Source: Erythrobacter sp. SCN 62-14 (GTDB lineage Bacteria > Pseudomonadota > Alphaproteobacteria > Sphingomonadales > Sphingomonadaceae). From it: a stretch of DNA of 55,450 bases. The stretch covers positions 1 to 55,450 of the forward strand of contig MEDW01000005.1 in the NCBI GenBank assembly GCA_001724215.1, given 5' to 3'. A model generated the notes under the pieces. The model saw only the letters and a program-made list of their open reading frames with translations, had not been told where the DNA came from and did no database searches. Below are positions 41,296 to 50,768 of the stretch, piece after piece. Numbering within the stretch: position 1 is the stretch's first letter; each line of letters begins with the position of its first letter. The translations under genes and the position numbers were made by a program.

Positions 41296-42281
41296 GCGCT
41301 TTGCCCGATGGCCTGTCCGAATTCGTTTCCCGCGCCGGGTGGGGCGAGGCCGCGGTAGAGCCTTTGCCCGGCGATGCTTCGTTCCGGCGCTATTTCCGGC
41401 TGCGGGCCGCCTCAGGCGAGACAGCGATGTTGATGCATGCGCCGCCGCCGCATGAAGACCCTGCGCCCTTCCTTCATGTCGCCCATTGGCTTACCAATCA
41501 CGGCCTGCGCGCGCCAGCCATTCTGGCCGAAGACGCTGCCCAAGGCTGGGTGCTGACCGAAGATTTCGGCAATGATCGGATGCGCGATTGGCTTGATGCG
41601 CACCCCAGCGATGAAACGGCGGCTTACACGGCCGCGATTGATGCGCTGGTGGCGCTGCACCGCGTGGCCCCAGGGCCGTTCGCGCCTTATGATATGGCGG
41701 TTTATGCGCGGGAGGCGGCGCTGTTTACCGAATGGTATTGCCCGGCGATGGGCCTTCAAGTCGATGCCGCCGCTTATGATGCGGCATGGGGCGAGGCGCT
41801 TGCCCCTCTGCTTGCCCGCCAATCGCCGGGCGTCACCGTGCTGCGCGATTATCACGCTGAAAACATCATGCTGCTTGGCGGCAAGCCGGGCGCGCCCCAA
41901 GGCTTGATCGATTTTCAGGACGCGCTGGTCGGTCATCCGGCCTATGATCTTGTCTCCTTGTTGCAGGATGCGCGGCGCGATGTTGCGCCAGCACTCGAAG
42001 CTGCCATGTTGGCGCATTATTGCAGCGCCATGGGCATCAGGGGCGATGATTTTGCAGCCGATTACGCGCTTTTGGGCGCGCAGCGTAACGCCAAGATTGT
42101 CGGCATTTTCACGCGCCTCAACGCACGCGATGGCAAGCCCAAATATCTCAGCCTGATCCCGCGGGTCTGGGCCGCGTTGGAACGCGATCTGGCGCATCCC
42201 GCGCTTGGCCCCGTGGCGCGCTGGTTTGATGCCAATATCCCCGCCGCCATCCGCGCCGCGTCGGGCAAGGTCGCGGCATGA
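41292..42281 (+). CDS. amgK: N-acetylmuramate/N-acetylglucosamine 1-kinase AmgK
   Basis: AmgK phosphorylates MurNAc (and GlcNAc) at the anomeric position, the first step of the recycling route that bypasses de novo UDP-MurNAc synthesis. The 329-residue protein has an APH-like kinase fold: PGDASFRRYFRLRA near the N-terminus, the catalytic segment LRDYHAENIMLL (Asp in RDYH, Asn in ENIM), and the metal-binding GLIDFQDALVGHPAYDLVSLLQDAR. Start 41292 overlaps the tsaE stop (ATGA). It overlaps murU in the same way, and the pair is the known AmgK-MurU module. Confidence 0.9.
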   Translation: MSALPDGLSEFVSRAGWGEAAVEPLPGDASFRRYFRLRAASGETAMLMHAPPPHEDPAPFLHVAHWLTNHGLRAPAILAEDAAQGWVLTEDFGNDRMRDWLDAHPSDETAAYTAAIDALVALHRVAPGPFAPYDMAVYAREAALFTEWYCPAMGLQVDAAAYDAAWGEALAPLLARQSPGVTVLRDYHAENIMLLGGKPGAPQGLIDFQDALVGHPAYDLVSLLQDARRDVAPALEAAMLAHYCSAMGIRGDDFAADYALLGAQRNAKIVGIFTRLNARDGKPKYLSLIPRVWAALERDLAHPALGPVARWFDANIPAAIRAASGKVAA

Positions 42282-43000
42282 GCAAGCCGCCCCTTGCCAG
42301 CGATACTGCGATGGTGCTGGCCGCTGGCCTTGGCAAGCGGATGCGCCCGCTCACTGCCTCCCAGCCCAAGCCGCTGGTGCGTGTGGCGGGGCGCGCATTG
42401 ATCGATCACGCGCTGGATCGGCTGGCGGATGCAGGCGTGGCCAAGGCGGTGGTAAATGTCCATTACCTTGCCGATGCGCTGGAGGCCCATGTCACTGCGC
42501 GCCGTGCACCAGAAGTGAAGATCTCGGATGAGCGTGCCAATTTGCTCGAAACCGGCGGCGGGATGGCCAAGGCTCTGCCGCTGCTGCCCGATCCCTTCTT
42601 TGCGCTTAATTCGGACAATATCTGGCTTGATGGCCCCAAAAACGCCTTTGCCGATCTTTCCGCGGCGTGGGATCCTGACACAATGGACGCGCTGCTGTTG
42701 CTGGTCCCTCATGCGCGCGCGTTCAACTTTAACGGGCCGGGCGATTTCCATATGGATGCGCTGGGCCGGTTGACTCGCCGTCAGCCGGCGCGGATTGCGC
42801 CGTTTATCTATTCCGGCATCCAGCTAGTCTCGCACCGCCTGATGCGTGATGCGCCTGATGGGGCCTTTTCCACCAACATCTTGTGGAACCGCGCCATTGC
42901 CGAAGGGCGGCTTTATGGCCGCGCTTTTACCGGGCTGTGGTTTGAAGTGGGAACGCCGCAAGCGATTGGCCCGACCGAGGAGGCGCTGGGGCGTGGCTGA
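42278..43000 (+). CDS. murU: N-acetylmuramate 1-phosphate uridylyltransferase MurU
   Basis: MurU makes UDP-MurNAc from MurNAc 1-phosphate, completing the cell-wall recycling bypass begun by AmgK. The 240-residue nucleotidyltransferase begins with the signature TAMVLAAGLGKRMRPLTASQPKPLVRV. LETGGGMAKAL and FFALNSDNIW supply the metal- and nucleotide-binding residues, and FIYSGIQLVS and TGLWFEVGTP match MurU/RmlA-like proteins. ATGA overlap with amgK upstream; the addB GTG start lies 8 bases inside its end. This recycling route is known to confer intrinsic fosfomycin tolerance in other Proteobacteria. Confidence 0.9.
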   Translation: MSKPPLASDTAMVLAAGLGKRMRPLTASQPKPLVRVAGRALIDHALDRLADAGVAKAVVNVHYLADALEAHVTARRAPEVKISDERANLLETGGGMAKALPLLPDPFFALNSDNIWLDGPKNAFADLSAAWDPDTMDALLLLVPHARAFNFNGPGDFHMDALGRLTRRQPARIAPFIYSGIQLVSHRLMRDAPDGAFSTNILWNRAIAEGRLYGRAFTGLWFEVGTPQAIGPTEEALGRG

Positions 43001-46000
43001 GCGCAGCACCGGCCCCAATCTCTACACCATTGCCGCTCACCGCGGCTTTGCCGATGCGCTGGTGGCCGGACTTGTGCCGCGTTACCGTGAGGATGACGTG
43101 GGCCTTGCGCGGCTTACGCTGCTGGTTCCCTCGGCCCGCGCGGCGCGCACCATCTCGGAGGCTTTCATCCGCCACGCAGGCGAGCAGGGCGAACAGGGCC
43201 TGCTGATGCCGCGCATGGTGACGGTGGGCGATCTTGATCTCGATGAGGCGCTCGGCAGCCTGCTCGATCCGCTTGGCGCGGGCGATATTCCCCCTGCGGT
43301 TGATCCCGGAAGGCGCTGGCTCGAACTCGCTGCGCTGATCGAACAGGAATTGGCCGAGGCAGGCGAGGAGGAGCCCCTGCCCGGGCGTGCGCGGCTCAAT
43401 CTGGCGCGCGAGATGGCGCGCACGATTGACCGGCTGCTGGTTGAGCAGAAAACGCCCGCTGATCTTTTGAGCGAGCCGGTGCTGGACCGGCTGGGCGATC
43501 TATCCGGGCATTGGCAGCGCTCGATCCGCCTGTTCGCGCGGGTTGAGGCGCGCTGGCAAACGCGCCTTGCCGAAACCGGCGAAGTCGATGCCGCCACCCG
43601 CCGCAACCTGCTGTTTGAACGCGCCGCCAAACGCTGGCGGGCAGAGCCTCCTCGGCTCCCGATTGTGGCCGCTGGCGTGACCAGCGCCGCGCCTGCGCTG
43701 GCCCGCCTGCTCAGGGTGATTGCCGATCTGCCCAATGGCGCGGTGATCCTGCCCGATCTCGATATTGCGATGGACGAGGCCGCGTGGGAGGAATTGGGCC
43801 GGGCAGGGGCAGCGCCTGAACCCGGCAGCGACGCTTTCACCGCGAAGGACGCAAACACCCATCCGCAATATCATTTGAAGCTGCTGCTCAACCGCATGGG
43901 CGTGGCGCGCGAAGAAGTGCGGCCATGGCACAGGCGCGGCATGGCAGCGGCAGAACCTGCCCGGACACGCGCGATTTCCTCGCTGTTCCTGCCGCCTGAG
44001 GCGAGCCGTTCGTGGGTAAGCCTGCCCGCCGATCAGCGCCGCCTTAAAGGCGTGCGATTGATGCAAAGCGCCAGCATCGAGGAAGAGGCGCAAGCCATCG
44101 CCTTGCTGGTGCGCGAAGGGCTCGGCGTGCCCGACAAACGCATTGCGGTTGTCACCGCCGATCGCGGCCTTGCGCGCCGGGTGGTGCAGCATCTCGCGCG
44201 CTGGAACATCGCGGCTGATGATAGCTCGGGCCGACCGCTGGCCTTGACGGCGGCGGGGCGTTTCATCGGGTTACTCGCCGAAATCATGGCAGGCGGGCTT
44301 TCACCGCAGGTCCTGATTGGCGCGCTGGCACACCCTCTGGTGCGCGCGGGCGATCCCGAAGCGCGGCGGGTGTGGCTTAAATCCTTGCGCGCTTTTGACC
44401 GCAAATTGCGCGGGCCAGCCCCGCCTGCTGGCCTTGCTCCGCTGCGTGCGATTGCGGCAGAAGCCAAGGTTGCCGATTGGTGGGCCGAGGCGGAGAGCCT
44501 GATTGCCCCGCTCATTGTCCCCGAAGGCGCAATTGCGCTGGCAGATGCGCTCGATGTGCTGGCAAGCGTGGCTGAAAGCCTCGGGGGCGAGAATGTCTGG
44601 GCGCGTGAGGATGGCCGCGCGTTGGCCAGCATGATCGAGGCGCTGCGCATGGATGCGCGCGAGTGTGCAACCATGCTGGATCCGCGCGATATGGCGGGCG
44701 TCTTGCGTGATGCGATGGATGAAATCGCGGTGCGCCCGCCCTATGGCAGCCACCCGCGCGTTGCCATCTATGGCTTGCTCGAAGCGCGCATGGCGCGCGC
44801 TGATCTGATGATCTGCGGCGGGCTTAACGAAGGGTCATGGCCGGGCACGCCCTCTGCCGATGCGCTGCTTGCGCCTGATATATTGCGCGCGCTTGGCATT
44901 CCGGGGGCGGAATTTCGCATTGGCCTTGCCGCCCATGATCTCGCCGGTTGCCTTGGCGCGCCCGAAGTCGTGCTAAGCCGCGCCTTGCGCGATGCCGAAG
45001 GGCCGACCTTGCCTTCGCGCTTTCTCTTGCGGGTCGAAGCGCTGCTGGGCGATGATCTGGCGCGCGAACACCGCGAGGCGGCGATCCCGGCGCTCGCCCA
45101 GCGGTTGGACCGGTTGCAACCGCCTGCGCCGCCTTTTCCGCGCCCGGCGCCGCTGCCACCATCCGAATTGCGGCGCGTCAGCATCAGCGCCACCGCGCTC
45201 GATCGGCTGCTGGGCGATCCCTACCAATTCTACGCGCAGGCGATTTTGTCGCTGAAAAAGCTCGATCCCTTGGGCGCAGACCCATTCAGCGATCCGGCAC
45301 TGCGCGGCACATTGATGCACAATATCCTCGACAAATGGCACAGGGCGCGCGCGGCGGGCCAGCGCGATTTGCCGCTGATTCCCTTTGCCGAAAGCAGTCT
45401 CGCTCAGGAGCAAGTCCACCCGCTGTTCCGCGCGCTATGGCAACCGCGCCTCATGGCCGCGCTTGAGACATTTGAGGAGCTGATTGCCGCGCAAGAAGCA
45501 GCAGGGCGCACCACCATCGCGACCGAGATTTGGGGCGCGATGGAGGTTTCGGGCGTCACCGTTCATGGCCGGGCTGATCGGATTGACCGGCTGGAAGATG
45601 GCAGCCTTGCCATCATCGATTACAAAACCGGCGCGCCGCCTAGCGCCAAGAAGGTTGAGGCAGGCTATGCGCTGCAACTCGGCCTGCTCGGCCTGATCGC
45701 GCGCGATGGAAAGTTTGCCGACAAGGACACAGGCGACGTCATCAGCGGCGATGCGACCAAGTTCGAATATTGGTCTTTTGCGCGGCCCAAGGGCAAGCAG
45801 AGCTTTGGCTATATTGAAGTGCCGATGAAGGAAGGCCGCAAGAAAATCGGGGTGGAGCCGAATGATTTCCTGCCCCATCACGAGGAAAAGCTCGGGCAAG
45901 CGATTGCCCGCTATATCCTGGGATCAGAGCCTTTCACCGCGCGGCTCAATCCCGATTATCAGGGCTATAATGATTACGATCAGCTGATGCGGCTCGAAGA

Positions 46001-46049
46001 ATGGGTGATCCGCCTGTCCGAACCCGGCGCGGGAGCAGGCGCGGCATGA
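42993..46049 (+). CDS. addB: Double-strand break repair protein AddB
   Basis: AddB is the inactivated-helicase plus nuclease subunit of the AddAB complex that resects double-strand ends for RecA. The protein has 1018 residues in the alphaproteobacterial form. Start: GTG at 42993 (GTGGCTGA, 8-base overlap with murU), with GAGGAGG upstream; longer versions are murU-antiframe sequence. N-terminal LTLLVPSARAARTI replaces a true Walker A. The middle has SWPGTPSADALLAPDILR typical of AddB, and the C-terminal PD-(D/E)XK nuclease shows HGRADRIDRLEDGSLAIIDYKTGAPPSAKKV. Overlaps addA by 4 bases. Confidence 0.93.
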   Translation: MAERSTGPNLYTIAAHRGFADALVAGLVPRYREDDVGLARLTLLVPSARAARTISEAFIRHAGEQGEQGLLMPRMVTVGDLDLDEALGSLLDPLGAGDIPPAVDPGRRWLELAALIEQELAEAGEEEPLPGRARLNLAREMARTIDRLLVEQKTPADLLSEPVLDRLGDLSGHWQRSIRLFARVEARWQTRLAETGEVDAATRRNLLFERAAKRWRAEPPRLPIVAAGVTSAAPALARLLRVIADLPNGAVILPDLDIAMDEAAWEELGRAGAAPEPGSDAFTAKDANTHPQYHLKLLLNRMGVAREEVRPWHRRGMAAAEPARTRAISSLFLPPEASRSWVSLPADQRRLKGVRLMQSASIEEEAQAIALLVREGLGVPDKRIAVVTADRGLARRVVQHLARWNIAADDSSGRPLALTAAGRFIGLLAEIMAGGLSPQVLIGALAHPLVRAGDPEARRVWLKSLRAFDRKLRGPAPPAGLAPLRAIAAEAKVADWWAEAESLIAPLIVPEGAIALADALDVLASVAESLGGENVWAREDGRALASMIEALRMDARECATMLDPRDMAGVLRDAMDEIAVRPPYGSHPRVAIYGLLEARMARADLMICGGLNEGSWPGTPSADALLAPDILRALGIPGAEFRIGLAAHDLAGCLGAPEVVLSRALRDAEGPTLPSRFLLRVEALLGDDLAREHREAAIPALAQRLDRLQPPAPPFPRPAPLPPSELRRVSISATALDRLLGDPYQFYAQAILSLKKLDPLGADPFSDPALRGTLMHNILDKWHRARAAGQRDLPLIPFAESSLAQEQVHPLFRALWQPRLMAALETFEELIAAQEAAGRTTIATEIWGAMEVSGVTVHGRADRIDRLEDGSLAIIDYKTGAPPSAKKVEAGYALQLGLLGLIARDGKFADKDTGDVISGDATKFEYWSFARPKGKQSFGYIEVPMKEGRKKIGVEPNDFLPHHEEKLGQAIARYILGSEPFTARLNPDYQGYNDYDQLMRLEEWVIRLSEPGAGAGAA

Positions 46050-49000
46050 GCGGTCTGGTCTATGAACTCAAAGGCGATCAGCGCGCCGCTGCTGTGCCGA
46101 TTGACAATGTCTGGCTGTCGGCGTCGGCAGGGACGGGCAAGACGCAGGTGCTCTCCGCGCGGGTGCTGCGGCTGCTGCTCCAACCAGAGGTGGAGCCGGG
46201 GCAGATCCTGTGCCTTACTTTCACCAAGGCGGGCGCTGCCGAAATGGCCAATCGCATCAATGCGGTGCTGGCGCGCTGGGTGCGTCTGCCTGCGACGGAT
46301 CTGGCTAAGGAGTTGGGGCATCTGGGCGCGGATATGGGCCCCGACACGCAGGCGCGCGCGCGCAGCCTGTTTGCCAGCGTGCTCGATTGCCCCGGCGGGG
46401 GTTTGCGGATTGACACAATCCACGCCTTCTCCCAATGGCTGCTGGCGAATTTCCCTGAAGAAGCAGGGCTCATCCCCGGAGCCCGCGCGATGGAAGATCG
46501 CGAACGCGTGCTGCTGGCGCGCGAGGTTTTGGCCGAAGTGCTTGAACGGGGCGACGCGCGCCTGACCGAGGCAGTGCAGCGATTTACCCGCCGAAAGGAA
46601 CCGGGCGCGCTGCTCGGCTGGCTGATGACCTGCGCGGATGCCGAGGAATTGTGGGAAGGGCCGGCAGGCTGGCAATCGCCTGTCGATAATCGGGTGCGCC
46701 GTTTGATTGGCATTCCCGCCGATGCGGATGGGGCTTGGGCCAATGAAGGCCTCGCTCCGGGAGTGTTTCCTGATGACGCGGTGCGCGCGATGATCGCGCC
46801 GCTCGTCGAATGGGGCACAAAAACCGCCGACAAATGCCTTGATTTCATGGGCGTGTGGCTGGCGATGGGCCTTGAACAGCGGATTGAGGCAGCAGGGGGT
46901 TTTCGCGGAACCTTGTTGAGGTCTGACGGAATGCCGATGCTCAACCTCAAGAAGCCACGCGAGACCTATCCGCATTTTGCAGAAGGTCAGGAACGCATCG
47001 CCGAAGCCCTCGCTGAAGTCGAAGCGCGCCGCGCGTTGCTGGCGCTCGCCGATTACCTCAGCGACGCTTTCACCATCGGTCGCGCCTTTGCGCTGGCATG
47101 GGGCGAGGCCAAGGCGCGCGAGGGCGTGCTCGATTTCTCCGACCTCATCCGCAAGGCCGCGCGGCTGTTATCGGGGCAGGCCGCATCGGACTGGATCCGC
47201 TACAAGCTTGATCGCCATTTCGATCACATCCTAATCGACGAAGCGCAAGACACCAACGCCTCGCAGTGGGACATCATCTTTGCCCTGATCGGTGACTTTT
47301 TCAGCGGCGCAGGCGCGCGCGGAGATCGCATCCGCACGCTGTTTACTGTGGGCGATTACAAGCAGGCGATTTTCGGCTTTCAGGGGACAAGCCCGGAAAA
47401 CTTCGCCCGCGCCAAGGGGATTGTTGAGGCGCAAATCACGGCGGCGGCAAGCGGCATTGCAGAGGCTTGCATCAATACCCGCGCACCGACATGGCGGGCG
47501 CTCGAACTCGATCAATCCTTCCGCACCGCGCAGCCCGTGCTCGATTTCGTCAACGAAGCGATTGCAGGGCTGGGGCATGAGGCGTTCGGGCTCGACACCC
47601 CGCCGCGCCCGCATATTGGCTATTCCGGGCCGGGGCTGGTGACTTTGTGGCATCCGGTTGCGCCCCATGACAGCCCCGAGGATGACGCGGAATTTGCAGG
47701 CGAGGAGGAGGAGGAAGCCGGGCCCGATTTCCTGCCGCACGAGGATACCGTTCTGGCCAGCAAGATCGCTGAACAGATCGAGCGTTGGGTAAAGGGGGCA
47801 GAGCCCTTCGTCCTCGCCAAGGGGGGGAGCCCGCGCCATGCTGGCCCCGGCGATATCATGGTGCTGGTGCGCCGCCGCAAGGAGCTTGCCAGCCAGATTG
47901 TCGCCAAATTGCAGGCGCGCCGCGTGCCGGTGGCGGGGGTTGACCGGCTGAGGCTCGGCGCGCCGCTGGCGGTGAAGGATGTGCTGGCGGCCTTGCGTTT
48001 TGCAGCGCAGCCGCTGGATGACTTGAGCCTTGCCAATCTGCTCGCCTCGCCGCTCATTGGGTGGAGCCAGGAGGATCTGCTCGCCCATGTGCCGCGCGGG
48101 CGGGAAGTGCGCCTGTGGGAGCATCTGCGCCGCGCCGATGCGGCTGTGCCAGTTATCGCCACCGCCGAAAAGCTGCGCGATCTGTTGCGCCGGGCCGATT
48201 ATGAAACCCCGCAGGCGCTGATTGCCTGGCTGCTGACAGGCCCATGGCAAGGCCGCGCACGGCTGGTTGAGCGGCTGGGGACGGAGGTCAATGATCCGCT
48301 CGACGAATTGCTCAACGCAGCTTTTTCCTATGAGGCGGGTGCTGTGCCCAGCCTTGCCGGGTTCCTGCAATGGTTTGACGCAGGCGAGGGCGAATTGAAG
48401 CGCGATTCTGATGGCGGGGCAGGGCAGGTGCGGGTGCTGACCGTGCATGGATCGAAGGGGTTGCAAGCGCCCATCGTGATCCTTGCCGATGCCACGGGCG
48501 AACCCGGCGAAGCGCGTGGGCTATCGCTGGTGGATGCGCCTTTGGGTGAGGCCGCGGCGGGAGAGGCCCCGCGCCGCGTGCCGCTGCCGCCGCTGTCCAA
48601 GGCGGAGCGTTGTGGGCCGGTGGCAGAAGCGGCAGATGCTGCCAAGATCGCGCAGGATCAGGAGCATTGGCGGCTGATGTATGTCGCCATGACGCGCGCT
48701 GAAGAGGCGCTGTTTATCGGCGGGTCGCTGGGCAAATCGCGGCGCGATAAGGGGCCGCATGACGATAGCTGGTATGCCAAGCTTGCACCACTGTTCGCAG
48801 GTGAAGCGCTGGCAGATCCCTTGTGGGGTGCGCGGCAGGAATGGGGCACACGAGCGCCGCCGCTGGTGCAGGTAGATACGGGCATTGCGGGCGGAGAGGA
48901 TGAGCCCCTGCCCGCGTGGGCAACCCGCCCGATTGGCCCCGAACCGCGCCCGCCGCGCCCGCTTGCGCCTTCTGCTGCGGGCGAAGATGCCTCGGCCGAC

Positions 49001-49567
49001 CCGCCGCTTGCCCCGGATGTGGCGAGACAAGCTGCGCGGCGCGGGAGCCTTATTCACAAGCTGCTCGAACGCCTGCCCGAATTGACTGAAAGCGAACGCG
49101 CCGCCGCTGCGCAAGGCTGGCTGGCACGGCAGGCGGGTGACTTGGCCGAGGATACGCGCGGCGAAATGCTCGAAAGCGCCTTGGCGGTGCTGGCCCATCC
49201 CGAATTTGCCGCGATCTTTGGCGGCGAGGCGCTGGCCGAAGTGCCGCTTGCCGCGACAGTTGGCGGGATTGTGGTGGCAGGCACGGCCGACCGATTACTG
49301 GTGCGCACAGATGAAGTGTTGGTGGTGGATTTCAAAACCACCCGCCGCCCGCCTGCCAGCGCCGCTGCGATCCCGCTTGCCACCCAGCGTCAGATGGCGG
49401 CCTATGTGGCGGCTTTGGAAGCGATCTATCCGGGCCGGGCCGTGCGCGCGGGCGTGCTCTATACTCACGCGCCCCGATTATTCGTGCTCGCTCCAGACAC
49501 AATCGCCGCGCACAAGCAGGGCTTGGACAACCCTCAGCAATCCTATCTGCCGCCAGAACTTGAGTGA
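46046..49567 (+). CDS. addA: Double-strand break repair helicase-nuclease AddA
   Basis: AddA is the UvrD-type 3'-5' helicase and nuclease subunit of AddAB. The protein has 1173 residues. The Walker A motif WLSASAGTGKTQVLSARVL is at about residues 23-40, followed by LCLTFTKAGAAEMANRI, the Walker B HILIDEAQDTNASQWDII, VGDYKQAIFGFQGTSP, LTVHGSKGLQAPIVILADAT and the helicase VI segment MYVAMTRAEEALFIGG. The C-terminal nuclease domain shows GTADRLLVRTDEVLVVDFKTTRRPP. It is last in the divL-addA overlapping series; trxA follows after 66 bases. Confidence 0.95.
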   Translation: MSGLVYELKGDQRAAAVPIDNVWLSASAGTGKTQVLSARVLRLLLQPEVEPGQILCLTFTKAGAAEMANRINAVLARWVRLPATDLAKELGHLGADMGPDTQARARSLFASVLDCPGGGLRIDTIHAFSQWLLANFPEEAGLIPGARAMEDRERVLLAREVLAEVLERGDARLTEAVQRFTRRKEPGALLGWLMTCADAEELWEGPAGWQSPVDNRVRRLIGIPADADGAWANEGLAPGVFPDDAVRAMIAPLVEWGTKTADKCLDFMGVWLAMGLEQRIEAAGGFRGTLLRSDGMPMLNLKKPRETYPHFAEGQERIAEALAEVEARRALLALADYLSDAFTIGRAFALAWGEAKAREGVLDFSDLIRKAARLLSGQAASDWIRYKLDRHFDHILIDEAQDTNASQWDIIFALIGDFFSGAGARGDRIRTLFTVGDYKQAIFGFQGTSPENFARAKGIVEAQITAAASGIAEACINTRAPTWRALELDQSFRTAQPVLDFVNEAIAGLGHEAFGLDTPPRPHIGYSGPGLVTLWHPVAPHDSPEDDAEFAGEEEEEAGPDFLPHEDTVLASKIAEQIERWVKGAEPFVLAKGGSPRHAGPGDIMVLVRRRKELASQIVAKLQARRVPVAGVDRLRLGAPLAVKDVLAALRFAAQPLDDLSLANLLASPLIGWSQEDLLAHVPRGREVRLWEHLRRADAAVPVIATAEKLRDLLRRADYETPQALIAWLLTGPWQGRARLVERLGTEVNDPLDELLNAAFSYEAGAVPSLAGFLQWFDAGEGELKRDSDGGAGQVRVLTVHGSKGLQAPIVILADATGEPGEARGLSLVDAPLGEAAAGEAPRRVPLPPLSKAERCGPVAEAADAAKIAQDQEHWRLMYVAMTRAEEALFIGGSLGKSRRDKGPHDDSWYAKLAPLFAGEALADPLWGARQEWGTRAPPLVQVDTGIAGGEDEPLPAWATRPIGPEPRPPRPLAPSAAGEDASADPPLAPDVARQAARRGSLIHKLLERLPELTESERAAAAQGWLARQAGDLAEDTRGEMLESALAVLAHPEFAAIFGGEALAEVPLAATVGGIVVAGTADRLLVRTDEVLVVDFKTTRRPPASAAAIPLATQRQMAAYVAALEAIYPGRAVRAGVLYTHAPRLFVLAPDTIAAHKQGLDNPQQSYLPPELE

Positions 49568-49633
49568 GGCGAAAGCCGCGCTACATAGGCAAGCAACACA
49601 TGGCGCCGCCCGCGCCAATAAGGAGAAATGAAT

Positions 49634-49954
49634 ATGGCCACCATCAACGTAACCGATGCCAGCTTTGCCAGCGATGTGCTGGGCAGCGACAAGCCGGTGC
49701 TGGTCGATTTCTGGGCCGACTGGTGCGGCCCTTGCAAGATGATCGCGCCCGCATTGGAAGAAATCAGCGAGGAACTGGCCGACAAGGTCACCATCGCCAA
49801 GATGGACATCATGGAAAACACCGATATCCCAGCGCAAATGGGCGTTCAGTCGATCCCGCTGATGGTATTGTTCAAGGATGGCAAGCCGGTTGCGCAGAAG
49901 CTGGGCGCTGCGCCCAAGGGGCAGCTGAAGGGCTGGCTCGAAAGCGAGCTTTAA
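49634..49954 (+). CDS. trxA: Thioredoxin
   Basis: A 106-residue cytosolic thioredoxin reducing protein disulfides. The active site FWADWCGPCKM has Cys31 and Cys34; VQSIPLMVLFKDG includes the cis-proline. The ATG at 49634 is preferred because AGGAG (49621-49625) is 8 bases away; the ATG two codons earlier is too close. It lies 66 bases after addA and is convergent with the phosphatase gene, with only 7 bases between stops. addA-trxA adjacency is common in alphaproteobacteria. Confidence 0.96.
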   Translation: MATINVTDASFASDVLGSDKPVLVDFWADWCGPCKMIAPALEEISEELADKVTIAKMDIMENTDIPAQMGVQSIPLMVLFKDGKPVAQKLGAAPKGQLKGWLESEL

Positions 49955-49961
49955 GCAGCCT

Positions 49962-50768
49962 TCAGCCCATCACGCGGGCGATAAATTCATCCCACAAGGC
50001 CGGGCTTGATGCGCCAATCAAGCCCGGCTTATTGTGTTCATCGACGCGATATTCGCTGCCATCAAGGCGCGCGGCCTTGCCGCCTGCTTCATTGAGCCAC
50101 AAGATGCCCGCTGCGTGATCCCACGCGAGCGTGCGCTTGAAGCTGGAGATGTCATTCTCCCCCAGCGCAAGACGCGGATATTGTTCAGCGGCGCAGCGCG
50201 GAATGTCGACCAGCGTGTAATGCGGCGCGAGCTTGGTATCGACCTGTTCGATCTGTTCAGGCGTCAGGAAAATTCGGCTCACCGCGGTGACCGGCGGGGT
50301 CTGCCCGGTGGTGCGTGCGGTGATACGCTCGCCATTCACGAACGCGCCTTCGCCTAACCGCGTGTGGCACAGACGGTCTTTGAGAGGATCATAGAGCCAT
50401 CCTGCGACCGCGCGTCCTGCGTCTGCCAGCGCGATGATGATGCCGAATGGCTCCTTGCCTTCGGTGAAATTCGCCGTCCCATCGAGCGGGTCGATAATCC
50501 AGCACTGGCCCGAAAGGTGATCGAGCACGGCAGGATCAGCGTGGGCGGCTTCCTCGCCGACAATCGCCACCCCGGGGGCGAGTTTGGTGAGGGCTTCGGA
50601 GAGGAAGGCTTCCACCTCGCGGTCAACGATGGTGACGGGATCATCCTCGCCCTTCATCGCAATGTCGCCGCTTTCGAGCGCGCGGAAACGGGGCAGCATT
50701 GAACGGCGCGCGGCAAAGCGCAGCAGGTCGCGGATTTCCGCATCAAGCGGGCTGAGTTCCGCGCTCAT
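49962..50768 (-). CDS. Inositol-monophosphatase family phosphatase (HisN/SuhB-like)
   Basis: A 268-residue Mg2+-dependent phosphatase. Metal-binding motifs are GEEAAHADPA (Glu), CWIIDPLDGTANFTEGKEPFGIIIALAD (DPLDGT signature) and WDHAAGILWLNEAGGKAARLDG near the C-terminus. The family includes SuhB, histidinol-phosphatase HisN and nucleotidase CysQ. The lack of strong CysQ features and the neighbour argJ make HisN-type activity plausible, but sequence alone does not decide. Its ATG overlaps the argJ stop (ATGA), so it is co-translated with an arginine-synthesis enzyme. Start MSAELSPLD chosen; the ORF extension lies inside argJ. Confidence 0.85.
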   Translation of the reverse strand: MSAELSPLDAEIRDLLRFAARRSMLPRFRALESGDIAMKGEDDPVTIVDREVEAFLSEALTKLAPGVAIVGEEAAHADPAVLDHLSGQCWIIDPLDGTANFTEGKEPFGIIIALADAGRAVAGWLYDPLKDRLCHTRLGEGAFVNGERITARTTGQTPPVTAVSRIFLTPEQIEQVDTKLAPHYTLVDIPRCAAEQYPRLALGENDISSFKRTLAWDHAAGILWLNEAGGKAARLDGSEYRVDEHNKPGLIGASSPALWDEFIARVMG